From contig NZ_HG938354.1 in assembly GCF_000731315.1 (NCBI RefSeq), positions 1,302,001 through 1,366,000 on the forward strand: a stretch of 64,000 nt of DNA. The letters run 5' to 3'. The stretch's first letter is position 1, and each line of letters begins with the position of its first letter. Under the pieces are notes generated by a model that made no database searches, was not told where the DNA came from, and was given only the letters and a program-made list of their open reading frames with translations. This DNA is from Neorhizobium galegae bv. orientalis str. HAMBI 540 (GTDB lineage: Bacteria > Pseudomonadota > Alphaproteobacteria > Rhizobiales > Rhizobiaceae). Shown one piece after another: positions 26,208 through 34,905 of the stretch. The translations under genes were made by a program, and so were the position numbers.

Positions 26208-27125
26208 ATGCTGAAATTCCTCAGTGCGCGATTGTTCGCGAGCCTTCTGACACTCGTAGGTGTCATGATGCTGGTCTTCTTTCTCGCCCGTCTGACCGGA
26301 AGCCCGGCGGCACTCTATCTGCCGGTCGATGCCACCGATGCGATGGTCGAAGCCTTCAATCGCCAGAACGGCTTCGATCAGCCCCTGCTGGTCCAGTTCG
26401 GCAATTTCGTGACCCATACGCTGCAACTCGATTTCGGGCCATCGCTCGCCCAGCAGCGCCCGGCCTCCGTCGCTGCGCTTTCGGCAATGCCGCAGACCAT
26501 CCTGCTCGCCTTCGTCGCCATGACTTTGACGCTCCTGATATCCATTCCGCTTGGTACATTTGCCGCGCTGAAGCCCAATTCGCCAAGAGATCATGTGATC
26601 ACCGCATTTTCCCTCTTCATCGCCAGCATTCCGGACTTCTGGTTCGCGCTGGTCTGCGTGCTGGTCTTCTCGGTCAATCTCGGACTGCTGCCGACATCGG
26701 GTCAGGCAAGCGCGCTGTCGTGGGTCATGCCAGTCGCGACCGTTATGTTGCATCCGGTCGGCGTCCTCACCCAGGTAGTGCGTGGCGCCATGCTCGAGAC
26801 GCTGAATGCCGGCTATGTGCAAAACGCGAGAGCACGCGGCTATTCCTGGCGGCGGCTCGCCTTCCGGCACGCGCTGCGCAACGCGGCACTTCCCATCATC
26901 ACGGTCGCTGGCGACCGGGCTGGGGGCATGGTCAACGGGGCGGTGATCGTCTCGGCGGTCTTCGCCTGGCCGGGCATCGGCAAGATCCTGGTGGACGCGG
27001 TCTACACCCGCGACTTCGCCGTCATCCAGGCCGGCGTCTTCGTGGTCGGCCTCACCGTCATCCTTCTCAATATTCTGGTCGATCTCGTCTATGCCGTGGC
27101 CGACCCCCGCATCCGGATTTCCTGA
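26208..27125 (+). CDS. ABC transporter permease (DppB type), module A
   Basis: An inner-membrane permease, 305 aa, six predicted helices. The first helix is near residues 7-30 (LFASLLTLVGVMMLVFFLAR). The EAA region is NAGYVQNARARGYSWRRLAF RHALRNAALP, diagnostic of DppB/GsiC proteins. An upstream in-frame start adds 10 unlikely residues. It sits 33 bp after the binding protein gene and 1 bp before the next. Confidence 0.93.
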   Translation: MLKFLSARLFASLLTLVGVMMLVFFLARLTGSPAALYLPVDATDAMVEAFNRQNGFDQPLLVQFGNFVTHTLQLDFGPSLAQQRPASVAALSAMPQTILLAFVAMTLTLLISIPLGTFAALKPNSPRDHVITAFSLFIASIPDFWFALVCVLVFSVNLGLLPTSGQASALSWVMPVATVMLHPVGVLTQVVRGAMLETLNAGYVQNARARGYSWRRLAFRHALRNAALPIITVAGDRAGGMVNGAVIVSAVFAWPGIGKILVDAVYTRDFAVIQAGVFVVGLTVILLNILVDLVYAVADPRIRIS

Positions 27126-27126
27126 G

Positions 27127-28065
27127 ATGGCGGCCCTCGACACTCCCGCACCCGCCCTGCCCTTACGAACCCGTCTATTGACCGGGCGGTCGGGACGTCT
27201 GCTCCGCTCGCCGCTCCCACTCTGCTGCGCGACCTTACTCTGCCTGCTTGTCGTGGTTGCGCTTGTCGGCACGCCGCTAGTGAAGGATTTTGCAGACACC
27301 CAGAACCTGCGCCTGCGTTTCTTCGCGCCTTTCAGCCTCAAGAATGGCTGGGGCTACATGCTGGGCACTGACGCACTCGGGCGAAGTGTGCTGGCCCAGC
27401 TGGTCGTCGGAGCCCGCACGAGCTTCCTCGTCGCCGGGGCCACGGTGGCGCTTGCTTGCTTCATCGGCACCACCATCGGCATGATCAGCGGCTATTTCGG
27501 CGGCATCGTCGATACAATCCTGATGCGCATCAGTGATATCATCGTCACAGTCCCTTCGCTGCTGCTGGCGCTCGCGGTGCTTTTCGTGCTCGACCCGAGC
27601 GTCGTCAATCTCGTCCTCGTCCTTGCCATTGCCCGCCTGCCGGTCTACCTGCGCGTATCGCGGGCGCAGACGCTGGAACTGCGCGAACGCGTCTTCGTGG
27701 AAGCCTCCAGGGCGCTTGGAGCACGAGACAGCGCCATCATCTGGCGCGACATCTTTCCGCTCGTCGTGCCGACGGTGATGACCGTCGCCATGCTGGAACT
27801 GGCAAGCGTGATGCTTGCCGCCGCCGGCCTCAGCTTCCTCGGCGTTGGCCTGCAGCGCCCCGATGTTGATTGGGGGACACTGGTGTCGGAAGGCCGGGAG
27901 TATCTCACCCGCGCCTGGTGGGCGACCGTCTTTCCCGGAACCGCCATCCTGATCACCGCGCTCTGCGCCAACCTCCTGTCCAACTGGATGCGCGCCGACG
28001 CCGATCCGATGCAGGCTACCGCCATGGATCCGGCGCACACTGGCGAAGAGGCGGCCCGTCCATGA
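27127..28065 (+). CDS. ABC transporter permease (DppC type), module A
   Basis: The partner permease, 312 aa. The N-terminal helix is followed by GTDALGRSVLAQLVVGARTS, a DppC hallmark, and by the EAA loop VEASRALGARDSAIIWRDIF P. Start at 27127, one base after the DppB stop. Stop overlaps the next ATG (ATGA). Confidence 0.93.
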   Translation: MAALDTPAPALPLRTRLLTGRSGRLLRSPLPLCCATLLCLLVVVALVGTPLVKDFADTQNLRLRFFAPFSLKNGWGYMLGTDALGRSVLAQLVVGARTSFLVAGATVALACFIGTTIGMISGYFGGIVDTILMRISDIIVTVPSLLLALAVLFVLDPSVVNLVLVLAIARLPVYLRVSRAQTLELRERVFVEASRALGARDSAIIWRDIFPLVVPTVMTVAMLELASVMLAAAGLSFLGVGLQRPDVDWGTLVSEGREYLTRAWWATVFPGTAILITALCANLLSNWMRADADPMQATAMDPAHTGEEAARP

Positions 28066-29039
28066 TGCACGCGTTGAAGCCTTCGCTCCTTTCCATTTCC
28101 GGCCTAGGGGTGCGTTTCGGACCCACACAGGTCGTCCGGGGCATCGACCTTACCATTGCGCCGGGCGAAAGCGTTGCGGTTCTGGGTGAATCCGGCTCCG
28201 GCAAGAGCGTCACCGGCAAGGCCGTGATGGGGCTGATCAACCCGCCCGGCAGGGTGGAGGGTTCGGTGCGCTTCGAAGGCGAGGAGCTTGTCGGGCGCAG
28301 CGAGGCGGATATGAAGGCGGTGCGCGGGCCGGGCATTGCCATGGTGTTCCAGGATTCGCTGGATGCGCTCAATCCGGTCTATTCCGTCGGCGATCAGATC
28401 ATGGAAATCCTCACCGTTCGGCTCGGCTGGTCTCGCCATCAGGCGCGCTCCGAAGCTATCCGGCTGATGGAACAGGTCGGAATTTCGCAGCCAGAAAATC
28501 GGCTGAAGGACTATCCTCATCAGTTTTCCGGCGGCATGCGACAGCGCATCTGCATCGCCATGGCGATCGCGCTCAAACCCAAGCTGTTGATCGCCGACGA
28601 ACCGACCACGGCGCTCGACGTCACAGTGCAAGCCGGCATCCTGAACCTGATCAACCGCCTGCGCGCCGATACGGGCATGGCATTGCTTTTCGTCACGCAC
28701 GATCTCGCTGTCGCCCGGCGGGTGGCACACTCCCTGATCATCATGTATGCGGGGCGCATCGTGGAACGCGGCACTGTCGACGACATCTTTGTGCGGCCGG
28801 CGCATCCCTACACGCGGGCGCTGCTTGCCTCCAATCCCGGCTCGGTCCGCCACTGGTCGCAACTGCAGCCGATTTCCGGAAGCCCTCCGGACAAGGCCGC
28901 GCGTTTTGCCGGTTGCGCCTTTGCGCCTCGCTGTCCGCGGGCCGAGGCACGCTGCACGGACGAGGCCCCAGAGCTGCGGCGCATTCTGCCCAATCGCGAG
29001 AGCCGCTGCCATTTCGCCGAGGAGATCGCCCATGCCTGA
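28062..29039 (+). CDS. ABC transporter ATP-binding protein (DppD type), module A
   Basis: 325 aa. Walker A GESGSGKSV, Q-loop VFQDSLDALNPVY, signature [16 protein letters not shown], Walker [13 protein letters not shown], switch His LFVTHDLAV. The C-terminal oligopeptide extension GCAFAPRCPRAEARC holds the cysteines that bind an iron-sulfur cluster in some Dpp/Opp ATPases. Starts inside the ATGA overlap with the permease. Confidence 0.93.
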   Translation: MMHALKPSLLSISGLGVRFGPTQVVRGIDLTIAPGESVAVLGESGSGKSVTGKAVMGLINPPGRVEGSVRFEGEELVGRSEADMKAVRGPGIAMVFQDSLDALNPVYSVGDQIMEILTVRLGWSRHQARSEAIRLMEQVGISQPENRLKDYPHQFSGGMRQRICIAMAIALKPKLLIADEPTTALDVTVQAGILNLINRLRADTGMALLFVTHDLAVARRVAHSLIIMYAGRIVERGTVDDIFVRPAHPYTRALLASNPGSVRHWSQLQPISGSPPDKAARFAGCAFAPRCPRAEARCTDEAPELRRILPNRESRCHFAEEIAHA

Positions 29040-29835
29040 AGCGGATATGTCTGCGGCAAAATCGGCGAATGTCCTGTCTGTGCGCAACCTCACCAAGCAT
29101 TTCGGCTCCGTCAAGGCACTCGACGATATCAGCTTCGATATCCGTGAAGGGGAAATCCTCGCGGTGGTCGGGGAATCCGGCTCGGGCAAATCCACACTGG
29201 CGCGGGCAGTGCTGCGGCTGATCGATGCCAGCGGTGGAGAGGTTCTATACCGTGGCAGCAATATCTTCGGGCTGCCGCGGGAAGAGATGCGGCGGATGCG
29301 CCAGCACATGCAAATGATCTTTCAGGACCCCTACGCTTCGTTACATCCGCGCCGGCGGGTCGAGGACCTGATCTCCGATCCCTGGCGCGTCCATCTAAAT
29401 ACCGTCGCCAAGCCGCAATGGGAGGCTCGCGTACGGGAGTTGCTGTCGCAAGTCGGCCTTCCTGAAAGCTATGCCGGCTATTATCCTGCGCGGCTCAGCG
29501 GCGGCGAGCGCCAGCGCGTCGCCATCGCCCGCGCATTGGCGCTCCAGCCGGATTTTCTTATCCTCGACGAACCGGTTTCGGCGCTCGATGTTTCGATCCA
29601 GGCGCAGGTCATCAAGCTGCTCATGGGCCTGCAGGAGAAATTCGGTTTCACCTGCATGTTCATTTCCCACGATCTGGCGCTGGTGCGCCTCATCGCCCAC
29701 CGGGTGATCGTTATGTACCGCGGCCAGATCGTGGAGCACGGGGAAACCGAACGTATCTTCACCGCGCCGGCCCATGATTATACCCGGCTGCTGCTCGACT
29801 CCTCGCCTTCGCTGGAAGGCGAGACCGTTTATTAG
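29032..29835 (+). CDS. ABC transporter ATP-binding protein (DppF type), module A
   Basis: 267 aa, the second ATPase of the importer. Walker A GESGSGKST, Q-loop [15 protein letters not shown], signature LSGGERQRVAIARALA, Walker [15 protein letters not shown], switch His FISHDLALV. It lacks the usual C-terminal cysteine extension of DppF. Starts 8 bp inside the end of the previous gene with GGAGA upstream. Confidence 0.92.
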   Translation: MPEADMSAAKSANVLSVRNLTKHFGSVKALDDISFDIREGEILAVVGESGSGKSTLARAVLRLIDASGGEVLYRGSNIFGLPREEMRRMRQHMQMIFQDPYASLHPRRRVEDLISDPWRVHLNTVAKPQWEARVRELLSQVGLPESYAGYYPARLSGGERQRVAIARALALQPDFLILDEPVSALDVSIQAQVIKLLMGLQEKFGFTCMFISHDLALVRLIAHRVIVMYRGQIVEHGETERIFTAPAHDYTRLLLDSSPSLEGETVY

Positions 29836-29844
29836 GATTATTTC

Positions 29845-30861
29845 ATGCGCGTTCTTGTCGATTGGGATATCCCGCCCGAGGAGCGGCCAGTCATCGATGC
29901 CTGGTCCGAAGGTATAGAGGTCATCGAAGGCGGCAGCAGATTGACGAAGCGGCAGAGGCTCGACCTTGCGCCGACACTCGACGTACATACCGGCCTGATG
30001 CGTACCGCGAGCCGCGCACTGCTGGAGGCGGCAACCGGCCTCAAACTCGTCAACCTGACGGGGCATGGCGTCGATCTCTTGCTGCGGGACGGCATACCGG
30101 ACCTCATGAAGGCCCGTGGCATCCGTCTTGCCACCGCCGACGGAGGCGACATCGCCATCGCCGAATATGCCATCATGGCCATGACCATGCTGTCGCGGCA
30201 GGTTCTTCGCGCCCATGCGGCACTGGTCGAGCGGGGTCTGTGGGATGGCAAGCGCGGCCCGGAACTCCATGGTGCCACACTCGCGATCGTCGGTTACGGC
30301 AGCATCGGGCAGGCGACCGCCAGCCGGGCGGAGGCCATGGGCATGTCGGTCGGCATGGTGACGCGCAATCCAGCCGCTTATGCCGACCGGCGTCATGCCC
30401 GCGCCTTCGCCTACGGTTTCGATGGGCTCGAAACGGCCCTGGCTCAGGCCGACTACGTTCTGATGACTGCGCCGTTGACAGCGCTGACCCAAGGCATGTT
30501 CAACGCCCGGCGCTTTGCCGCGATGAAGCCGGCGAGCTATCTCGTCTGCATCACCCGCGCTCCGGTCATCGAGGAGCAGGCGCTGTTCGAGGCGCTGCGA
30601 TCCGGGCATCTCGCCGGCGCCGCGCTCGATTGCTGGTGGCATGAGGAGGAGGATGGTTCCGGACGCGACGGGTACCCCGCCAATCTGCCGTTCCACCAGT
30701 TCAATATGCTGATGACCCCGCATTTTTCAGGGACGACCTTCGGCACCCGCCGCCGCGCCCTTGCGCTGATCGGGGACAACATAACCCGCCTCATGCACGG
30801 CGAACCGCTCCTCAACGAAGTTTCCACCGAGGATCTCAAGATAATGGCGATGCAACCATGA
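29845..30861 (+). CDS. D-isomer-specific 2-hydroxyacid dehydrogenase family protein, module A
   Basis: An NAD(H)-dependent oxidoreductase interconverting a 2-keto and a D-2-hydroxy acid, 338 aa. The nucleotide-binding motif is AIVGYGSIGQATASRAEAMG (about 149-168). The conserved Arg lies in VCITRAPVIEEQAL and the catalytic His in LMTPHFSGTTFG; the Glu segment is altered to AALDCWWHEEEDG compared with the usual DVFExEP. It follows the ATPase by 9 bp and its stop overlaps the next ATG. It is a different subtype from the module B enzyme. Confidence 0.88.
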   Translation: MRVLVDWDIPPEERPVIDAWSEGIEVIEGGSRLTKRQRLDLAPTLDVHTGLMRTASRALLEAATGLKLVNLTGHGVDLLLRDGIPDLMKARGIRLATADGGDIAIAEYAIMAMTMLSRQVLRAHAALVERGLWDGKRGPELHGATLAIVGYGSIGQATASRAEAMGMSVGMVTRNPAAYADRRHARAFAYGFDGLETALAQADYVLMTAPLTALTQGMFNARRFAAMKPASYLVCITRAPVIEEQALFEALRSGHLAGAALDCWWHEEEDGSGRDGYPANLPFHQFNMLMTPHFSGTTFGTRRRALALIGDNITRLMHGEPLLNEVSTEDLKIMAMQP

Positions 30862-32045
30862 CAGCAAAAGACATGAAACCCGATGGTGACATTTCCGGCC
30901 GCGAATGGGAGATCGCCCGGATCGGTGTCCGGACCTTCAGATACACCTCCTTCATCCGGCGCGGCTTCGGCCATTCCCATCCGGGTCCGCCGAACGAAGC
31001 CCTGCAGACGCTTTTCGAGATCGAGACGCGCGGCGGAGCGAAGGGTTATGCTTTCGGGATTGCTCCCGATCTCGCAGAGCGCACGCTGAGGCCCATGCTG
31101 ATCGGCGAGAACGCGCTCTATCGCGAGAAGATCTGGCAGAAGCTTTCCGAGCTTCAGCGGGGCAACGGCGCCACTCTAAACGACGCGCAGATGGCGCTTG
31201 TTGATGTCGCTTTGTGGGACCTTGCCGGGCGCGCCTTCGGCCAGCCCGTCTACCGGCTACTCGGAGCCTTCCGCGACAAGATCCCGGCCTATGCGAGCAC
31301 GATGTGCGGCGACCACGACATGCCCGGCGGGCTGAACAGCCCGGAAGCCTATGCCGATTTTGCCGTGCAGTGCCGCGATGAAGGTTACACCGCATTGAAG
31401 ATGCATCCATGGATGCCACCCGTACCCGGCGCGCCTTCCGTCGATCGGGATATCGCCATGTGCGTCGAGGTGCGCAAGCGGGTCGGCGACAGCATGCATC
31501 TGATGCTCGATCCCTACCACCAGTACAGCCGCCAGGAAGCAAAGAGGATCGGCCGCGCCATCGAGGAACTCGGCTTCCTCTGGATGGAAGAGCCGATGCG
31601 GGAGGCGAGCGTCAGCTCCTACCAATGGCTGTGCGACGAACTCGACCTTGACATCTGCGGGCCGGAGACTGCGCCGGGGCAGATCTGGACGCGGGCGGAA
31701 TGGATAAGGGCCGGCGCCTGCGACATCCTCCGGACCGGCGTCCTCGATGTCGGCGGCATTACGCCGGTGATGAAGACGATCCATCTGGCCGAGGCCAACG
31801 GCATGTCGATTGAGTTGCACCAAAACGGCGCGGCGACGCTGCACGCGCTCGGCGCCATGCAGATTCCCGGCCGTTACTACGAACGCGGCCTGCTGCACCC
31901 GTTGATCGACTATACCAAACGCACCCCCTGGCTCGCGACCATCGACGACGCGATGGACAAGGACGGTAACGTCCATGTGCCGACCGGCCCCGGCATGGGC
32001 TGGGATATTGACTGGGACTTCATCAAGACCAACGAGGTGGCATGA
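30858..32045 (+). CDS. Enolase-superfamily enzyme (mandelate racemase/muconate lactonizing type), module A
   Basis: A divalent-metal TIM-barrel enzyme that abstracts the alpha proton of a carboxylate, 395 aa. Candidate residues: K-x-H in TALKMHPWM, ligands Asp in LMLDPYHQYS, Glu in WMEEPM and Glu in CGPETAPGQ, and the His in IELHQNGAATLHALGA. The pattern suggests a sugar-acid dehydratase or racemase rather than a cycloisomerase. It starts in an ATGA overlap. Substrate unknown. Confidence 0.88.
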   Translation: MTAKDMKPDGDISGREWEIARIGVRTFRYTSFIRRGFGHSHPGPPNEALQTLFEIETRGGAKGYAFGIAPDLAERTLRPMLIGENALYREKIWQKLSELQRGNGATLNDAQMALVDVALWDLAGRAFGQPVYRLLGAFRDKIPAYASTMCGDHDMPGGLNSPEAYADFAVQCRDEGYTALKMHPWMPPVPGAPSVDRDIAMCVEVRKRVGDSMHLMLDPYHQYSRQEAKRIGRAIEELGFLWMEEPMREASVSSYQWLCDELDLDICGPETAPGQIWTRAEWIRAGACDILRTGVLDVGGITPVMKTIHLAEANGMSIELHQNGAATLHALGAMQIPGRYYERGLLHPLIDYTKRTPWLATIDDAMDKDGNVHVPTGPGMGWDIDWDFIKTNEVA

Positions 32046-33073
32046 TGCGCGTCGGGGTCATTGGAACCGCCTTCGGCGAAAGCCGCTGCCAGATGCTCCA
32101 GCAGACGCCGGAGGCGCAACTGACCGTCGTCTGTGGCCGCGATGCCAGCCGGACACGCGCCGTCGCGGACCGGTACGACGCGGCCGCCGAGACCGACTGG
32201 CGCCGCATGATCGACCGCGATGACGTCGATGTCGTTGCGGTGTACACCTCGACCGACCTGCATGGGCCGATCGCGGCGGCCGCAGCGAAGGCCGGCAAGC
32301 ACGTGGTCGTCAGTAAGCCGACGGCCGTCACGCTGGAAGAAGGCCGGGCGATGTTGACATCGGCACGATCCGCGGGAACGCATCTCGTCGTCGAGTTCGA
32401 TACGCGTTACCTCACAGCTCCCTACCGGGTTCACAAGGCGATAGCTGAGGGGCGCCTAGGCCGTCTGATCCAAGGCGAATACGCCAACAAATGCCTGCGC
32501 GGGCAGGCTTATTACGACGAGGGCTCCGGCTGGCGCGGCAAGGCGGAATTCGGCGGCGGCTGCCTCCTGAACCAGGGCGTCCACGCGATCGACCACCTTC
32601 TCTGGTACCAGGGTGCAGTCGAGGGTGTGTGCGCCCTCAGCGGCACCTACGCGCATGATATCGAAGCGGAGGACGCGGCAAGCGCCATTATCCGGTTTGC
32701 CGACCAGTCCATCGCGACCCTGACGGTCACGACGACCTTCAATTCAGGGCTGCGTGCCGGCCGCTATGGCGGCGGCGGGACATTGAAGCGGGCGCAGGTG
32801 CATGGGGTAAGGGGCGCGGCCACGATCGAGGGCAATGAGGTGACCCATTGGGTCATGCCCGACGAGGATGTCGAAGCCATTCTTCCCGAAGCTCCACCGC
32901 TCAACGTCTTCCAGGATCTGGCCTGGAATCTGAGGGACCCCGCACGGCGCTCCACGACACTGGTCAGCGGCCCATCGGCACTGGAATCCATCTATCTCAC
33001 CACCGCGCTGCGGCAATCCGCCGAACTCGGCCGGTATGTCTCGCTCGCGAGCCTCGGCCATGGCAGGGACTGA
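32042..33073 (+). CDS. Gfo/Idh/MocA-family NAD(P)-dependent oxidoreductase, module A
   Basis: 343 aa. N-terminal Rossmann fold (MRVGVIGTAFGESRCQMLQQ) followed by DVDVVAVYTSTDLHGPIAAA and the dinucleotide-site Lys-Pro in VVSKPTAVT. The C-terminal half contains EFGGGCLLNQGVHAIDHLLW with the catalytic-region His pair and is the substrate domain. Such enzymes oxidise or reduce sugars, inositols and sugar acids. Start in an ATG-ATG overlapping the previous stop (either ATG possible). Confidence 0.9.
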   Translation: MMRVGVIGTAFGESRCQMLQQTPEAQLTVVCGRDASRTRAVADRYDAAAETDWRRMIDRDDVDVVAVYTSTDLHGPIAAAAAKAGKHVVVSKPTAVTLEEGRAMLTSARSAGTHLVVEFDTRYLTAPYRVHKAIAEGRLGRLIQGEYANKCLRGQAYYDEGSGWRGKAEFGGGCLLNQGVHAIDHLLWYQGAVEGVCALSGTYAHDIEAEDAASAIIRFADQSIATLTVTTTFNSGLRAGRYGGGGTLKRAQVHGVRGAATIEGNEVTHWVMPDEDVEAILPEAPPLNVFQDLAWNLRDPARRSTTLVSGPSALESIYLTTALRQSAELGRYVSLASLGHGRD

Positions 33074-33959
33074 GCCGGTGGTCCGTCTCGTCGCGGATCT
33101 GCCTGTCGCATTGAACGACAATCTGTCCGTCAATGCCTCCGAAACATTGCGGCTCGCAGCACATGTCCGGGCAGGTGGCGTTCCTGAATTGCTGTTCAGC
33201 GGCAATGCAAACCTGTCGGCCTTCAGCCTCGCACAGTTCGAAACCGTGCTCGATCTGGCCGGCGAGGCAGCACGATACGGGCCGGTGACGATTGGGATCG
33301 GCCCCGAGCTTGGCCGCATGCTGGATCAGGCGCCGCTCATCGAGCGGTCAGGCCTGAAGGACGTGCTGGTGCTGCCGATCCACGCACCGGCCGATACGCA
33401 CGGAACAGCCGACGGCATCCGCCATATCGCCGACCGTCTGGGCCGAGGCGTCATCGTGGATCTCATTCGGGACAATCACCTGCGGCCGGTGACGCTTCGC
33501 AAGCTGCTCGATGAAGGCTCGATCGTTGCGGCCCGTTATTCGGTTCAGATGCCCAATCCCGGAGATGACGGTTATCTCGACCGGGTCATCGAGGTCATGA
33601 CGCGCGAGCGCATGATCGGCGGACTGGGAGAGGCTGCGATCCTCGATCATCTGGCTGTCCGCCGGTTTGGTGCGATCACATCAGGCGCAGCGGCGCTTGT
33701 ACCGGCCCGCATCCGCGCGGTCGTAGAAGCGATCGCCATCAGTGACATGGCTCTCGCCCGTCGACTACTCACGCCGGTGCTCGAGCTTGAGCGCGTGCGC
33801 GCCATGCTGGGTCCGATCCAGGTCCTGCACGACGCTGTCACACACGCCGGAATTGCAGCCATGGGCCGTCAAATGCCGATGCTGTCGCCGGTCAAGGTCA
33901 AGTATCGCGCAGACATGGAGGCCGGGGTCGAGGCCCTGCTTGCCTCAGCCCGCGCTTGA
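33060..33959 (+). CDS. DapA-superfamily protein lacking the catalytic Tyr and Lys, module A
   Basis: 299 aa, last gene of module A, overlapping the previous gene by 14 bp. It is clearly paralogous to the protein at 33961-34893: SGNANLSAFSL vs GGNANLYHFGL, MLDQAPLIERSGLKDVLVLP vs MMDQAPLVERSGLRNVMLLP. At the position of the family catalytic Tyr it has Asp134 (GVIVDLIR), and at the Schiff-base Lys it has Arg159 (VAARYSV). It may be a pseudoenzyme partner, or use different chemistry. The frame is intact and codon use matches neighbours, so it is not a decaying gene. Confidence 0.85.
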   Translation: MAGTEPVVRLVADLPVALNDNLSVNASETLRLAAHVRAGGVPELLFSGNANLSAFSLAQFETVLDLAGEAARYGPVTIGIGPELGRMLDQAPLIERSGLKDVLVLPIHAPADTHGTADGIRHIADRLGRGVIVDLIRDNHLRPVTLRKLLDEGSIVAARYSVQMPNPGDDGYLDRVIEVMTRERMIGGLGEAAILDHLAVRRFGAITSGAAALVPARIRAVVEAIAISDMALARRLLTPVLELERVRAMLGPIQVLHDAVTHAGIAAMGRQMPMLSPVKVKYRADMEAGVEALLASARA

Positions 33960-33960
33960 A

Positions 33961-34893
33961 CTATGCGGACTGGTGTTGACGTGCTTTTCGCGCGATGTCT
34001 TCGATACGGCGCAATGCCTCCAACACCCGCAACACTTCGGGCATGTTGCGCTCCTTGACGACGGAAACCATCGGCATCATCGGCCCCATGTCGGCAATGC
34101 CGGAGGCGCTGATGGCGCTATGAAGGACTTGAATGCCGCCAAAACTTGCCCGGACGCGCTCGAAGTCGATAAAGGGTTCGATGTCGACTTCGATACCGGC
34201 GCGCAGGCCGTCAAGCAACGCCATGGCGGCGGCCGGCGCGATGCAGACGGCCCCAGATGTAAAAGTGGCGACACCGCGGCGGCCCACATGGTCGACAATC
34301 GGCGTCTCGCCCATTCCGCTTGCCACCAGGTCGCGGCCGACAGCCGAAAGCACGGAATCGAGGTAAGGATCATCCGCCGGATCGCAACGTTCGACCGCAT
34401 ACTTGACGAACCGGACCGCCCCTTCGGCGATGAGCTTTTCCAGAACTTCGGGCCGCACATACATCTCGCGCTTGAGATAGACGATCACGCCAAACCCCAG
34501 CCGTGCCGCGATCCGTCGGATGCCATCGCCGACACCGTGAGAGTCCGATGGAAAGCCGGTCGGCAGCAGCATCACATTGCGCAGGCCCGAGCGCTCCACC
34601 AGCGGCGCCTGATCCATCATCTTTCCGTAGTCTGGACCGATCGAGGTGATGACATGGGCCATGTTCGCCGCGTCCGCCATGGCGGCCAGCGCGTCCGCGT
34701 AGTCGTCCAGTCCGAAGTGGTAGAGATTGGCGTTCCCGCCATAAAGCAGGATATTGACGCCACCATCGACGATATGGCGGGCGAGCAGCGCGTTCGGCTC
34801 CGGTGCGACCTTGAGCGACGCAGTCAGTGCAAGCGGCGGCACGGCCACGACTGATTTCTTGAAATCCTGGGGCGTCAGCATCGTGGCAGTCAT
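33961..34893 (-). CDS. DapA-superfamily (dihydrodipicolinate synthase-like) lyase/dehydratase, module B
   Basis: 310 aa, distal gene of the minus arm of module B. Keeps the catalytic Tyr (Y139, GVIVYLKR) and Schiff-base Lys (K164, RFVKYAV), so an active Schiff-base lyase or dehydratase on a 2-keto acid is expected. The loop GGNANLYHFG replaces the usual GTTGE. RBS AGGACC lies shortly before the ATG. It is 12 bp downstream of the dehydrogenase gene and ends one base from the stop of its module A paralogue, tail to tail. Confidence 0.88.
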   Translation of the reverse strand: MTATMLTPQDFKKSVVAVPPLALTASLKVAPEPNALLARHIVDGGVNILLYGGNANLYHFGLDDYADALAAMADAANMAHVITSIGPDYGKMMDQAPLVERSGLRNVMLLPTGFPSDSHGVGDGIRRIAARLGFGVIVYLKREMYVRPEVLEKLIAEGAVRFVKYAVERCDPADDPYLDSVLSAVGRDLVASGMGETPIVDHVGRRGVATFTSGAVCIAPAAAMALLDGLRAGIEVDIEPFIDFERVRASFGGIQVLHSAISASGIADMGPMMPMVSVVKERNMPEVLRVLEALRRIEDIARKARQHQSA

Positions 34894-34905
34894 CGGTCGG
34901 TCCTT

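Noticed and set aside
24774..27341. 855-codon open frame on the minus strand
   Set aside because: It lies antisense to the binding-protein and permease genes, whose plus-strand products are full of family motifs. The minus translation is Arg/Asp/His-rich with no domain. A high-GC shadow.
29395..30723. 442-codon minus-strand open frame
   Set aside because: Antisense to the DppF-type ATPase and the hydroxyacid dehydrogenase; composition is that of a shadow frame.
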